From: Erythrophleum ivorense
Lineage: Eukaryota; Streptophyta; Magnoliopsida; Fabales; Fabaceae
Length of the DNA: 64,000 nucleotides
NCBI GenBank assembly: GCA_026724425.1
Contig: JAIUCV010000103.1
Coordinates: forward strand, 1-64,000
Direction of reading: 5' to 3'
Shown here: positions 11,141-24,400 of the stretch, piece by piece
Numbering within the stretch: the first letter of the stretch is position 1
Layout: each line of letters starts with the position of its first letter
Translations under genes and position numbers: made by a program
Notes under the pieces: model-generated
What the model was told of the DNA's origin: nothing
The model's database searches: none
The model's input: only the letters and a program-made list of their open reading frames with translations

Positions 11141-11300
11141 GAGAATTTTAAGCACTACAGGGAGGATTAGGAAGAGTAAATTACGAGGAATAAGATAATA
11201 ATTTTTAGGAGTCAAATAGTGACAAATATTGTGTCATAAATTGAGTTCAAAGGATAAAATATAGAGATAGTAGTTAAGATATAACATGATGCATATGTTT
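11141..11300 (+). repeat. Segmental duplication block A, copy 1, right half
   Basis: The sequence continues the homology to block A copy 2 from about 32456 to 32665, starting with GAATTTTAAGCACTA. Copy 2 has about 50 extra bases near 32500. No gene is visible. Confidence 0.75.
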
Positions 11301-12212
11301 TATTGACCGATCTGCCCTTTCAACTATTGTCTGTTGTTCTTCGCCATGCATCTACCATTTTCAGCCATTTTTGAGGTATTTCCTTTTACAAGTTCTTTCA
11401 TTTTCTCAGAAGTTGTTGGATTACGTTGGAATTGTTGATTATTGTTGTTTTCGGTTCTTGTGTGTTTATAAATAAATAAATAAATATATGTTTTATTATT
11501 TTCGATCCAAACAAAATCGTTAGCTAAGCCCGAGAACGATAATGGATGCTAATAAATGATGAGGATGATCTCATGTTAGTCGGTCGCCGAAAATGGGTCA
11601 GTGATAATACTTGAGTGTTGAAATGGAAGGACATGGGAACAGTTCTATTAAATTTTGCGATGAAAAAGTAAGAGATATATTAATGATAATGAGTTCATGT
11701 GATACAGATGGAATAAGGATAGGAGCGTCTGATCACTGTGCAATAGAGGCTGCTAACCAGTAACCACTCGGTGATATAATTGCGTTTTGCGTCAATAAGT
11801 AAATCAATTGGAGACTGCTAACCAGTTACGACTCCCTGATATAATTGCGTTTTGTATTAATAAGCAAATCTAAAGGAGTTTCAGTAACGATGTGGGAAGC
11901 TTAAAATATTTGGTTGGCGCATCCAACACGAAACTACGAAAACTCTTGTATCTGATGTCTAGAGATAATGGGGTTACCTTAATTATTCTTAATTAAGACA
12001 GAAAATGGAGTAAAATCTTGTTGTAAGGCGTTAGTCAAATCCCCGAAATCTGCTGCCACATTTGTCTTCCTTTCCATTGCTGCCAACATTTTTTTAGTAG
12101 TACGATAAATATATTTTGGAGCCAATTATTTAACCGAATAAATTTTTCTCACTTTTAAGTTTGGACTCAACTCATCAAAACAGAAAATACATCTAGGCAA
12201 ACCCTTTGAATT
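11301..12212. other. Intergenic DNA with a 65-bp tandem duplication
   Basis: No supported gene. Two adjacent copies of a unit beginning GAGRCTGCTAACCAGT lie at about 11747-11810 and 11811-11876, with scattered differences. The rest is moderately AT-rich with short stop-riddled frames. Confidence 0.5.
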
Positions 12213-12213
12213 A

Positions 12214-12280
<67 letters not shown>
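12213..12280. repeat. Compound microsatellite (TA)n(GA)n
   Basis: A TA dinucleotide run of about 18 bases is followed directly by an uninterrupted GA run of about 50 bases (12231-12280). This is a likely polymorphic marker. The open frame over it on the minus strand is an artefact of the repeat. Confidence 0.95.
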
Positions 12281-12283
<3 letters not shown>

Positions 12284-14180
12284 AGAGAGCACCTGCACAA
12301 CCCTCACGCGGCTCCCACATACAGGTTTGCATTTATAGATATATAAAGATGATAAAAGGACAAAAACAAACTAAATAGGTACAAAATTAAAATCTAGGTG
12401 TTAGGTTTTGCACAAATTGCAACTAGACGTTTTTAGCCTAATTGTAGTTGGGCCATAAAACTCTTCAGGGTCATGCCATTTAAATTCAAGGGAATTCTCA
12501 CCTAGTTCCATCAAAACAATCAACCTTCTCTTTAGGTTATGCGGCTTTCTAGGCATCTCAGGATTCGAGAACCTTTTGACTTTCTTATAAATTCTATTGA
12601 GATATGAAATGATCTGCATAGCAGTGTTATAAGCTCATAATAAATCGTGAGTTTAAATAAATTTATAAAAATAAAATAAAATTATAATGTAAATTTATAT
12701 TATAAATTTGTAAGAATTTATATTTGTTAATAATTACATATAAAATATAATATATAAAAAAATTATTTAAATATAATTTAAATTATACTAATTTTTTTAA
12801 AAAATTATTTATATCTGTAATTTATATTTTTTAATATAAAAATTTTAATCAAATTTATATATAAATATTATTTTTGTGTCATTTTTTATTGAATTGTATT
12901 GGATTTAAAAATTTTTATCTTTTTAAAATTTAATTTAACTCAACTATATAATAACTCATCAAATTTGACTAAAAAAATATTAAGTTAATTGAATTTATCT
13001 GAATCAAAAGTAAATTAAATTAATTTTATATTGAGTTCGAATTTATAAATGAGTTTGCACGATTTTTTTAAATAAAAATTTAAACTCGCTAAAATTTAAA
13101 AGTCAACTTGTGAGTTTAACAACAATGTTCATAAATATTATGAATTTTTAGACTAAATATAGAGTATACTCGTATCTTTTAATTAATAGATGTGTGAGAA
13201 TAAGTAAGAGAAGAATTCAAAAAGAAATAAACTCTTTAAAAGGAGATTACAGATAAATACACTAGATATCTTATTTCAACTTCTAATATTTTACAATTAA
13301 GAGGATTAAGGTTTATAACTAAGAGCTCAAATTACCAAATAAATTACTTTTACAATGTAACTTTAATAAATTATTTTTCTTACAATAATGGTTCAATCGC
13401 ATTTAGGCCAAGAGACCTAACTACAATCTAGCTAAACTACAGTAAATTGTAGGATCTAATTGTGGTTTTCCCAACTATAATTAAGTCTTGTCATAGTCAT
13501 GAGTTTCTTAATTACAATTAAGTATCCATGTTTTTTCAAATAGTGTTAGGATAATAGATAGATTTAGCGTGTAATTTCTGTGCTAATCATACAAATCTCA
13601 TTTTATAAAGAAAAAAAGTCAATTTCCTAAATTTAAAGTAATTATGGATAGAAAAACACCTATAATTTTTCGATACTTATAAAATTTATCCATTTCGATT
13701 TGAGTATAAAAATTTTTATGGGTATTTTAACAGTGTGTGTATATATATTATATATATAAATTAATGTAATATATTATAAAAAATTATCCAAATATCATTC
13801 TATGAGTTTTGAACTAGATTAATAATGTCTGATACATTTCACTCTTTATCATATTTTATATGGAAATGAGTCTCAATTAAAAAAAACAGTTCATTTTAAA
13901 AAAAATTCATTAAATAAGTCCAGATCTAAAGATTTAAGAATTTAATAAGAATGAAAAATGTTTTACCCATTAAATATGAATCCGGAAATAAAAATTATAG
14001 AACTCTAGTCATATCCTACTCATCATCATCCCTTAAAATAATACACGTACAAAAGTATCTTATTACCCAAATTTTATGATTATTTTCTTACCAGATAGTC
14101 ACAATATCTGATATTTAAAATCCAATAAATACATCCCTTTGTGAAAATCACAAACAAAAAACTGTAACCACATAACGATA
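12281..14180. other. AT-rich intergenic DNA
   Basis: A less AT-rich patch at about 12400-12620 gives an open minus-strand frame of 72 codons (beginning MQIISYLN) with no recognised domain. The remainder is AT-rich without gene signals. Confidence 0.45.
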
Positions 14181-14491
14181 GGACTTGTTTGATTTTTCCT
14201 CTTTTCAGAATTATTTTTTATTTTTAAGAACAAAAAAAAATTTTTTTTTTTTGATAATATGTTTGTAATAAAATGTTTTTAAAAATAAAAATAGAATTGT
14301 GTTTTGGGAAATCAAAAAATCAAAACATTTTTTTAGATATTTTGTTAACTTTTATTTTATAAAATCAATAAAAAAACAAAAAATAGTATTTTTTCATAAT
14401 AATGATTTAAACAAATTTTTTTATTTTTTTATTTTCAAAATTTGTTTTAAAAAATATCTGTTTTAAAAACAGAATAGAACTAAACAGGCTC
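14181..14491. mobile_element. Small MITE-like element (about 311 bp)
   Basis: The left end reads GGACTTGTTTGATT and the right end, reverse-complemented, reads GAGCCTGTTTAGTT. ATA lies immediately outside each end. The interior is A/T homopolymer-rich and partly self-complementary. The ends resemble the GGSCYTGTTTGG class of plant MITEs. The superfamily and target duplication are uncertain. Confidence 0.5.
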
Positions 14492-14554
14492 ATAATTTCT
14501 TTCTTTTTCTTTTTTTTTCTCCCTTTTTCCATACATATAAATATATTATATAAA

Positions 14555-14648
14555 GGTAAGAGCTCGGCAGGAAGTATTATGAATTTATATCTTGGATGTT
14601 GTCAAATTAGATCCTTTCCTGTCCTAAACATTCGAACATGGAAATTTT
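14555..14648 (+). repeat. Upstream part of segmental duplication block B, copy 1
   Basis: This segment, containing TGTTGTCAAATTAGATCC, matches about 43930-44030 in the second copy. It is separated from the rest of block B by the TIR element at 14649-16346, which the second copy lacks. Confidence 0.65.
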
Positions 14649-16346
14649 GAGCTATTTACTATGGTCATTTTTTAAAATTTATATTTGTCAAAAATATTAC
14701 ATTTATATACTATAATTTTTAAAAATTTGGTGACAATATTTCTTATATTTTTATATTTTTTAACATTTTCTCCGACTGAAATATTAATATAGATGGATAA
14801 AAGATTTTCACTGACGTAGCACATGCTGTCATTTGGAAGTTGGAAAGCAAATCGAAATATTAATATGGAAAGATAAAAGATTTTCACTGTGCTATTCTTC
14901 CTGGGGATTTCTCTTAGTATAGCTAAATAATAACCTTCTAATTTTCAGATGATTCACTTTACCTTCCCCGATTCTACGCTAGAAAATTAATATTTTTTTA
15001 TTATTTTATTATCATTTGGAAAAATAAGAAGGAATAATTTTTCTTGGATAGAAACAAAAATTTATTCCAATAAATAAAATAATTTTTATTTATTTGAATA
15101 ATATCTTATTTAATTTTGAATTAGTTGTGAATTTTTTTTAAAATTTTTTGAAAAACAAACTGAATAAAAATGTTCCTGTTCTATAAATAAATAAATAAAT
15201 AAATGTTAAACTGGCTGGTCAACACCAAATATAACGCCTTTTCTTGTTGAATTTGTTTTTCAATTTATTTTTTATAACTAAGGCACTCTATTTTCAATAG
15301 GTGTAATTTTTATCAACTGATCTATTTTTTAAAATTGTTTATATAATTAATATGTATAGATCATTTAAGTGTAAATATTTTTCATCAATTATTTCATAAT
15401 AAAAATTATTTTTCCCAAATAGAAAAAGTATATTATAAAAAGTCGATTTAAAATTTAACTAAATTATATTATATATGTGTGTGTCAATATATATATATAT
15501 ATATATGAATGACAGAAACCTATCCTTTAATCTATTTTTTTAATTTAGCTTTTTATATTATATAAGACTATAATTTTATTTTAATATAATATATAGATAA
15601 TTAAATAATTTTATTTAAAAAAGATATATTTTATATAAAAAATTAATTTTATTGATAAACATAATTTGAAAAAAAGTGAGTGTAGTTTTTTAAAATAAAA
15701 AAATAAAAGATATAATCTATATATATATATATATATATAAATTCTTGTGGAGCAGCACTGTTAGGTAAATCGTTTACTGTACGACTCCTACGAGACTGCA
15801 TGTAAGACACTGTTTATGTATTGTTTTTGTCCATATATACACTATATATGGAAGACACCACATTATAGATAAACCATATATATTCGTATATACACTATTC
15901 ACTGACTTTTTTTTTAATTTTATTTTCTGTTGAGCTCATGGAGATATTTTCTAAATCCCCTATATCTTGTAGGGAAAAGCACCTAATTTAACCAAATTTA
16001 GAAAAAGGTTAAATATAATTTACATTGAAAAAAAATCAATCTTACTGCAGATGACAAAAGGGTGTGTTATCTTTATTGGTGAAGCCCAGTGAAAACTACC
16101 CAAGATCCCAAGCAAGTCCACATCAGTGTGCATCCAATTGACCTGTCACGTCAGTGAAAATCTTTTATATTTTTATATTAATATGAAATAAACTTAATGC
16201 CAATATCACCAAATTTTAAACAATATTATAAATAATATAAAAAATTCAATAACAGTATCACTGATATTTTTGAATTATAGTATATTGATATAATATTTTT
16301 GACAAGTATGAATTTAATAACAAATTTTCACAACAATAAATGGCTC
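14649..16346. mobile_element. TIR element of MULE-like type just upstream of the aminotransferase gene
   Basis: About 190 bases at each end are inverted copies. The left end starts GAGCTATTTACTATGGTCA and the right end, reverse-complemented, starts GAGCCATTTATTGTTGTGA. Both include TGTCAAAAATATTA, ATACTATAATT and AAAAGATTTTCACTGACGT. The flanks are AAATTTT (14642-14648) and AAACTTT (16347-16353), a possible imperfect target duplication. The paralogous locus (44.03-44.07 kb) lacks the whole 1.7 kb, which supports insertion after duplication. No transposase is visible; the interior is AT-rich with TA runs near 15490 and 15720. Confidence 0.75.
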
Positions 16347-16353
16347 AAACTTT

Positions 16354-16553
16354 CATGTCATCTTGTCCCAGTCCAACCACCACGTCTCTGCTTTCAAGTT
16401 CCATAAAAGTTTCACGTTCATTCCATATACTGATCAGCTGTCACTACAACAAGAAGAAAAAATGGAATTAATGCTCAGTTTAACCACAAATGTTTGGCAA
16501 TGCAGTGTGAGATCTCCCAGAATTGGATATATTCACAGTACATCTCCTTCAAG
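16354..16553 (+). promoter_or_regulatory. 5' flank / leader of the aminotransferase gene
   Basis: These 200 bases are conserved in the paralog (44050-44325), including TTTCATGTCATCTTGTCCCA and CATATACTGATCAGCTG. They probably contain the core promoter and the leader. An in-frame ATG at 16500 would add 18 residues. The ATG at 16554 is preferred because it is the one preserved in the paralog, whose upstream stretch differs. Confidence 0.5.
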
Positions 16554-19500
16554 ATGGACCTAGAGCGGTTTTCCTGGGAAGAGAATCCCTCATTGATGGG
16601 AGAGCTATGCATAGCTGAAAGTGAAAACAAGGGCGGTAGTAAGGTTGGCATTTTATCCAAAAGCAGCATATCAGAAACATCTACTGACTTTTGCAGCCAC
16701 TCTGAGTCATTTAAGAAGCTAGTAGAGATGGGCCTGCCTCGAAATGATTCAGTGGAGACAAAACTGGCTTGGCTGCAATCCCAGATCATCGGTAATGATG
16801 CAGAGTTTGATTCTCCTTTTGGAAGACGAAGACTTCTTTATGCTGATCATACTGCTTCGGGCCGCTGTCTTCATTATAGTGAAAATTTTATTACCAATAA
16901 TCTCCTTCCCTTTTATGGTACGTAGATTCATCCTATCACTATCTTAACTATGAATCTCTAAAGCTTAAGTCGTTAAAAATTCAATATTTATTACCCTGTT
17001 CAAGTTTTTTTTTTTTTGGTTACATACAAGAACTATAATTTAAGGAGGGAGAACAAGAAAAGTACAAAAGCGCAAGTTTGTTTTCTTGGTTTTTTTGCCC
17101 CCGGGGGAGGGAAGGGGGGCAGGGACACTAAAAAATGAGGTTAATGCCATATTATTCAATTTGCATCCTCTCAAGTTGGGATCTTTTCATATTACATATG
17201 TTGTCTTTAACAATGAGAAAATCCATTTCACAAAAAAGTAAAAAAAGTTTTGGAAATGACATGAACAAACATTAAAAAAAAAAAAAGAAGCAAACATGAA
17301 GGGATCCATTTTCCACTTGTTTCTACGTTTTTGAAGCTTTCACATAAGCATCTTGTTAGTTGTTAATAAAAGATGAAATGTACATGTTTAAAATTTCCAT
17401 GTTTTAATTATTTGATCTTTAGATCTTAAAGATATATTTTTAAAACTTGTTGACTTATAATTTATTAATTTTTAGAAAATGTACCTTTGTAAATTAAAAA
17501 CAGAATAAAAATAAGATAAATATACATATTGTAAAAATTACTAATAACAAGTAAAAAAATTTCAATGAATGAATAATATATTTTTAAAACCCAAATAATT
17601 AAATATTTGTTAAAAAAAATTACATATCCTAGTTTGGCAGCATTTCCTTCTTGACTGTAAAGATAGTAATAATTGACCAAATGTATTTGGTTTTTTTTGG
17701 GGTAAATTATAGTTGTTGTTGTTCAACTAATATATATATATATATATATATATATCACTTCTCATAAAAAGATTAGTGTAAAATGAATTAGTAAACACAT
17801 TAAAAATTGTAGATTTTGAGTTCATCTTTAACCTCTATTCTTCTTTGTGTAGGCAATACTCACACATGCGATAGTTATGTGGGAAGCCGGACAACAAAAA
17901 TGGTGCACCAAGCAACTGAGTATATCAAGGCATGCTTAGGCGGTAGACAAGACGATGCAATCATATTATGTGGCTCAGGCACTACCACAGCCGTCAAAAG
18001 GCTACAAGAAGTAATGGGTATTGCTGTACCTTCAATCCTAAGGGACAAACTATTGAAAAGCTTAAGCACAGAAGAAAGATGGATCGTTTTTGTTGGACCT
18101 CATGAGCACCATTCCAACCTCCTTTCATGGCGCCAAAGCTTAGCCGAAGTAATAGAGATTGGCCAAGATAACAAGGGCTTGCTAGACATGGAGGCTTTAG
18201 AGCTTCGACTTGAAGCCTATAAATATACCAACCGACCCATATTAGGATCTTTCTCAGCTTGTAGCAACGTTACTGGAATCTACTCAGACACGCGAGTAAT
18301 TGCTCAACTTCTTCACCAGTACAATGGCTTCGCATGCTTCGATTTTGCAGCAAGGTATTTGAAATTGTAGGGTTATTTTTTCTTGGACTATTTGTGTTTG
18401 TGTGTTAAAAAGTTAAAAATCGAGGAATGGTTTTGGCTTTTTAGTGGTCCATATGTGGAGATTGACATGAGATCTGGGCAAAGAGATGGGTATGATGCTG
18501 TGTTCCTCAGTCCACATAAGTTTTTGGGTGGTCCTGGTTCTCCTGGTGTACTCCTAATGAGCAGGGCCCTCTATCGGTTGAGATCTTCACCACCATCGAC
18601 TTGTGGAGGTGGAACCGTGAACTACGTCAATGGCTTCAATGAAAAGGTAAATCACAAAAATTCTAAAGAGAAGTAGGTATGATTTATGCATTTAGGAAAT
18701 TGACTACTAAGAGATGTGAAATCTATAAATGTAAATGGTGAGGAAATTTAACTAATTCCATTGATACGAAAATCCCGAATTATTCTATGTAGGATTTTGT
18801 ATTGTAAAGTTGATATGGCTTTAGATTTCCACAAGACACTTGAAATATATAGATTATAAAGTAAGGATAGTTAAAAATGGAGTCCTATACACATCTAATC
18901 AAACATAATATTTTAAATTACACTTGAACACTATATATATATATATATATATATGTCACAATATGTTTTATTTGTATGTCCATATATGTAGGATCATTTG
19001 TCAACATCAATCTTTGCCTTTTAAAACATTTTCATAAACAAACTTGGTGAATTCTTCTAGGTCATCAATGCAGGATACATTATATTTGGAGAACATAGAG
19101 GAAAGGGAAAATGGAGGCACCCCTCAAATAATTCAGACAGTAAGAGCGGCATTGGCGTTTTGGGTCAAGGAGTACATTGGCTATCAAGAGATTGAAAAAC
19201 AGGAACAATTACACATAAACAAGGCACTTAAGAGGCTTCTCCCAAATCCTAACATTAAAGTTTTAGGAAATTTGAACACCAAAAGACAAGCTATATTGTC
19301 ATTTTTGATCTACTCTACTAACAGTTCTTCATCAGTAGGTTGGGGAAATGAGGGAAATGATGGTACTAAAGAGGAAAAGGAACGAGGGCTTGATTTGTGG
19401 GCGGATACTAGAAAGAAAAGAGGTAAGCCTCTTCATGGCCCTTTTGTTGCAGCCCTTCTTAATGACTTGTTTGGCATCCAAGCTCGAGGTGGGTGTGCTT

Positions 19501-20033
19501 GTGCTGGACCCTATGGGCATGATTTGCTCAATGTCAACAAATTTCACTCTCTTACTATTAGATCAGCAATTCGAAAGGTGAAAAGTCTTACCTTCTTATT
19601 TTAAATTTTGAATTTCATTATGTAAAGTATTTTTTTCAAAAAACAAATTGTTTAATATCATGAATAGGGCTATGTTGGAGTAAAACCTGGATGGACCAGA
19701 GTTAGTTTTCCTTATTACATGAAGGAGGAGGATGTTGAGTTCATACTAATAGCCATAAAGTTTATAGCAGACTATGGCCAACGATTCCTTCCCTTGTATA
19801 GCTTTAATTTGATAAATGGAAGTTGGAGACTGAAGACGGAGGAACTCAATAAGCTTGCCAAGGAAGACAATTGCAGCTTTCATATTCATTTGTTGGAACA
19901 AGATGGGATAATGAGAAGGAATGCATCATACTTAGATGTAGCTATATGTATTGCTAATCATCTCCCAAAGTTCCCTGTTCAGAGTACACTCTCGCAGAAC
20001 ATAGATCCCCATGTCCTTTATTTCAAAGTTTAA
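16554..20033 (+). CDS. Class V aminotransferase-fold PLP enzyme, cysteine-desulfurase-like (5 exons)
   Basis: Exons at 16554-16917, 17853-18354, 18445-18646, 19074-19577 and 19668-20033 join in frame with GT-AG borders into 645 residues. After a variable N terminus of about 85 residues come FGRRRLLYADHTASGR and NTHTCDSYVGSRTT, then CGSGTTTAVKRLQEVMG (cofactor phosphate region), HEHHSNLLSW, and the Schiff-base lysine in FLSPHKFLGGPGSPGVL (about K314). The segment RGGCACAGPYGHDLL (Cys about 497 and 499) aligns with the place where NifS/SufS-type desulfurases hold their reactive Cys. Annotators often label such plant proteins Mo-cofactor-sulfurase-like, but the C-terminal MOSC domain of ABA3-type proteins is absent. 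The substrate is unknown. The last 120 residues form a separate conserved tail. I see no plastid or secretory signal with confidence. The first intron (935 bp) has GC-rich runs near 17098-17120 and a TA run at 17730-17755; intron 3 has a TA run at 18932-18954. Confidence 0.88.
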
Positions 20034-20258
20034 TTTCTTTTGGCTACACTACTTAAATCCTTTGTTAATCTACATAAATTTTATGACATTCATTGTTTTC
20101 TTTACCTTATTAACAAATTATGCATTTTCTCATAATTATCTTCCTTTCTCTCTTTCTAGACTTGAAACAATGAAATGCCTAAAAGGATTCAAAAATGAAG
20201 GAATGCTCTTTTTGCCTTCCTATTGTCAATATAATAGGTCTTACCTTGCTCTTAACAA
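20034..20258. other. 3' flank of the aminotransferase gene
   Basis: Likely 3' UTR and downstream DNA. Homology to the second copy continues to about 20210 (partner about 47990) and then stops, so this is the right edge of duplication block B. Confidence 0.5.
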
Positions 20259-20513
20259 TAAAATCATATTTTAGTCCCTTAAATAGATGCATTTTGAATT
20301 TGGTGTCTCACCAAGGTTTGTTTTCAAAATAGTCTTTCATTGATCAAACCATTATCAATTTGATCCTCTTATTTAGTTTCCATTACTGATTGGGTGACTG
20401 GATAATTAGTTTTTATGTGTAATTTTCTTGTTAAACTATTCTCCTTTCCAGATTTACAAAATTGTGTATTTGAGTGTTTGCCTATTTTTTTGTACATCTT
20501 TTCTTGCAGCGTA

Positions 20514-21043
20514 TGTAAGTATATCATGCAATTTAATTATAAATAAATTATAATTCAAATTATACAAAATTTTGGAAGCAAAATAAGAATCTAGCCTCCA
20601 ACTATGCTATCTTATATTTGATAAAAAAAAACCCAATATATTTAATTCACAAAGAAATATAAAGAATCAAAGGCATAAAAGGAAGAGAGTAAAGAGATAT
20701 TAGTTTGAAAGGGAATTTTTAATAAGTATATAAGTCACAGTGATAATCTGTTGGCTAACTTTACTTATCAATAATTTTCAAAAAATGCTAACATTAAAAA
20801 TGATTACTCTCCTAGAGATTAGTTATCTAAGGTGTAGATATTTACTAATTTAATAACTAAAATATTTGGTAATTAAAATTCAAAAATTAAGGACCATTCA
20901 TCAAAATAATTTAATTTAAAAATCAAGATATTATTTAATTAATTTTATTTTAAAATATTTAAACTACTGATAAGAAATATATTAAATAAATATTTAACTA
21001 AAATAATATATTGATAAATATATTTAAATTAAATTTTTTAACA
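20514..21043 (-). repeat. 3' LTR of the copia element
   Basis: 530 bases, closely similar to 28651-29187. Shared words include CCAATATATTTAATTCACAA and GATATTAGTTTGAAAG. The clear divergence between the two LTRs indicates an old insertion. Confidence 0.9.
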
Positions 21044-21055
21044 TTCTTTCACTTG
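21044..21055 (-). other. Polypurine tract of the copia element
   Basis: On the minus strand the bases just before the 3' LTR read AAGTGAAAGAA, the expected purine-rich primer for plus-strand synthesis. Confidence 0.6.
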
Positions 21056-21449
21056 ATCCAAACATGATTTGCTAGATAACATGTTTATGGGTAAATAAAC
21101 ACATACTACAAGAATCATGGCGTGAAATCCTTTAACCAAATAAGTGTTACCTTCTATGCATTACTTGTAATATGTCTTTAGCTTTATAGGATATAAAACT
21201 TTCATGAATGAACCTTATACATTTATTCGAGATCTAACTCATAGACTTGTCAATCTCTATAAGAAATGTATATAAATATATGTAGGCACAACAAATTTAA
21301 ATTATAAATTTTATTTTTTTACATATCTTAATTAAACTAAATATGGTATAAGACCTATTATAGACACATGGTTCTTAGACTATTTTAAATGTATCATTTT
21401 TGTTAAAGGATTAACTAACATTTCTTTTGTTCTAATATGTTCTATGATT

Positions 21450-24400
21450 ACTTGATTAGCCTTAACTTATTCTTTTAAAACTAAGTACTTAATATTGATA
21501 TGTTTACTTTAACTTTTATTTTTATTATTCTTAGTTAAGAAAATTGTAATTGTGTTATCACAATTCACTTTGATATGCCTAAAGAATGAGCTCACAATTT
21601 TAAGCCTAACAATAAAATTTCTCTATAACATAGCATGTGAACTTACCTCAAAACATAAAACAAACTCAACTTCTATAGTAGGGGTAGTTACCGAGGATTG
21701 TTTAATACTTCTCTAAGAGATAGCTTCTTCAACCAATAAAAAAATACATCCAAATGTTGACTTCTTTGAGTCAACACATCCTACCAAATTTAAATCTGAA
21801 TAACCAAGAACTTTTAAATTATTAGTCCTCTTAATAGTAAGTATAGAACTTTTAGTACACTAAAAATACCTCATGACTTTCTTTGCACTTTTTTAGTGAT
21901 TAATCCCTAGATTACTCTAGTATCTTCCTAACATAGTTACAGCAAAAGATATATTAGGTCTTATGCAAGCTTGTGTGCATATATCAAACTTCCTACTAAT
22001 GAAATATAGAGAATATTCTCCATCTTTTTTTCTTTTAGCTCACTATCAAGACATTGAAACAAACTAAATTTGTCCTTTTTTACTATAGGTGCCACATTAA
22101 GTGAATAGTCTTTCATTTTAAATCATTTAAAAAATTTTAGTTATATAGGTCTTTTGTGATAGTTCTAAGATATTGTGAAACCTATCTCTATAAATTCCAA
22201 TGCTAATGGCATATGATACCTTATTTATATCTTTCATTTTAAAATTCTTCAACAAGAACTATTTTACCTCACCTTAATAACTTTAAGTTACTTTAGTCAA
22301 ACAGAATGGCATATACACATAAGACTAAGAATGTGATATTATTTCCATTGACTTTGTGATAAATACATGGATCCATAATATTTTCAACAAAATAAAAAAA
22401 AATGTGATTATATCATAGATTTGAGATACCACTATCGTGATGTTTGCTTAAGACTATAAATGGATTTTTTGAACTTACACACCATATTCTTACAATGGTT
22501 GATATGAACCTTTTAGTTGTTTCATATATACCTTTTTCTTAAAGTCACCATTGAAGAAGGCAATTTTAACAGCCATTTGATGTAATTCCAAATTAAAATA
22601 GACTATTAATGCCAAAATAATATGAAAGGAATCATTCTTTAATATAGGAGAGAAAGTCTTTTTGTAATTAATTTTTTTCCTTTAACTAAAACCCTTAGCA
22701 ATCAATCTTATCTTGTAATACTCAATATTACCTAGTAAATCTCTTTTGGTCGACCCATTTGCAATCATTACTTTGCCCTTACTAGGCAACTCTACAATGT
22801 CCAAAACATTGTTATTTGCCATGAATTTCATTTCATCAATCATGGCATCATACTATAATTTTGAACATTCAACATTTAATGCCTGAAAAACTATTATAAA
22901 GTCATCATTTACATTTGTGTCATAGTTAAATTTAGTTATAAATATTAAATAGTTATTAGATATTGTCACTTTTCTTGTGCTAGTTGATCTCTTTAATTCA
23001 ACCTATTGAGGTTGTTTAATGGGAGTCTCTTCCACCACTAATTGAAGTACATTTTTATTATTATAAGGTACTTTATCATTAATGATGGGGTGAAGATGCT
23101 CCTTGTTGCTTACATAATCAACTTGGCTTACTGAAAACTTGTCATATTCTATATTCACCTTAATAGAATGAGTGTCATGTAGAGTTAATGTTCCATTATA
23201 ATAAGTGATAGTCTATTATATGTGATCATCTTTATTAACTAAGTCATATGATTGATAACTCCTACTAATTATGTCATTTTCAAGAAATTTGGTATTTCTA
23301 GATTCTACAAATCCTATTGAATGCAAGGAACAATCGAATTTATATCCCCTAGACTTCTTTGCATAACTTACAAAATATCTAGTGATAGTCTTTAAGTCTA
23401 ACTTTCTTTCATACAAGATATACACTCTTACTTTAGCAGGACAATTTTATACATGTGTATGATTCAAGTTGGATTTCTAACATTTCTAGATTTTAAAAGG
23501 GGTCATAGACAATGCCTTTCTTTAAACCTTATTTAAAATATACACTACTATCTTAAATGTATCTCTCTAATGAGAAATAAGAAACTTGAAGTTGCTAAAT
23601 ATTTTCCTTACCATGTCTAAATTCCTTCTTTTAGCAACACTATTCGTACTAAGTGAATCAAGTATGATGTGTTGTGCTACAATACCATACTTCTAAAGGA
23701 AATTAGCAAATGGACCAAGTGTTTGTCCATAATTAATGTACCTACCATAATATTTACCTCCTTTATCAGATCTCATAATTTTAATTTGTTTTTTTGTTTG
23801 TTTCTCTACTTCTACTTTATATTCTTTTAAGGTATCCGGTACCTCACTTTTATCATAAAGCAAGTAAATATATTTCTAACCATTTGAATATAAATCAAGT
23901 CAACATATATCAATGTGTATAATATTTAATAATTCTAAAATCTTCTTAGTCCCCTTACATGACTTGTGGGTCTACTTACCTTTAATGCAGTCAATATATG
24001 GACTAAGATTAGTAAAGTTTAAGTATTAGATAACTTGTCCTTTATTAATCTTTTATTTCTCTTTATGGAGATATGTCTCAATCTCTTATGCAACAAGCCA
24101 ATAAAGTTTTTGTTTATAATACATCTCTTAACTCTACTACTACAGTGCATAGTAACATGAGAACTAGCAATATCAACAATAGTATAAGGCTTAAATAAGC
24201 CATTAGATAAGAAAATTTTTTCAATAGAAGGTGAGTCCTTCAACAAATTAAAAATTGTTCTATAAATTTTTATAATAAAACCTAAATGAATGAATTTAGA
24301 AGCTAAATTAAATTCTTAAAAAAACTAGGAATTTAAAATGTCTATTCAAGATCTATTATATAGACAGAAGATAAAATTATTTAGTAGTTTTCAACAAACT

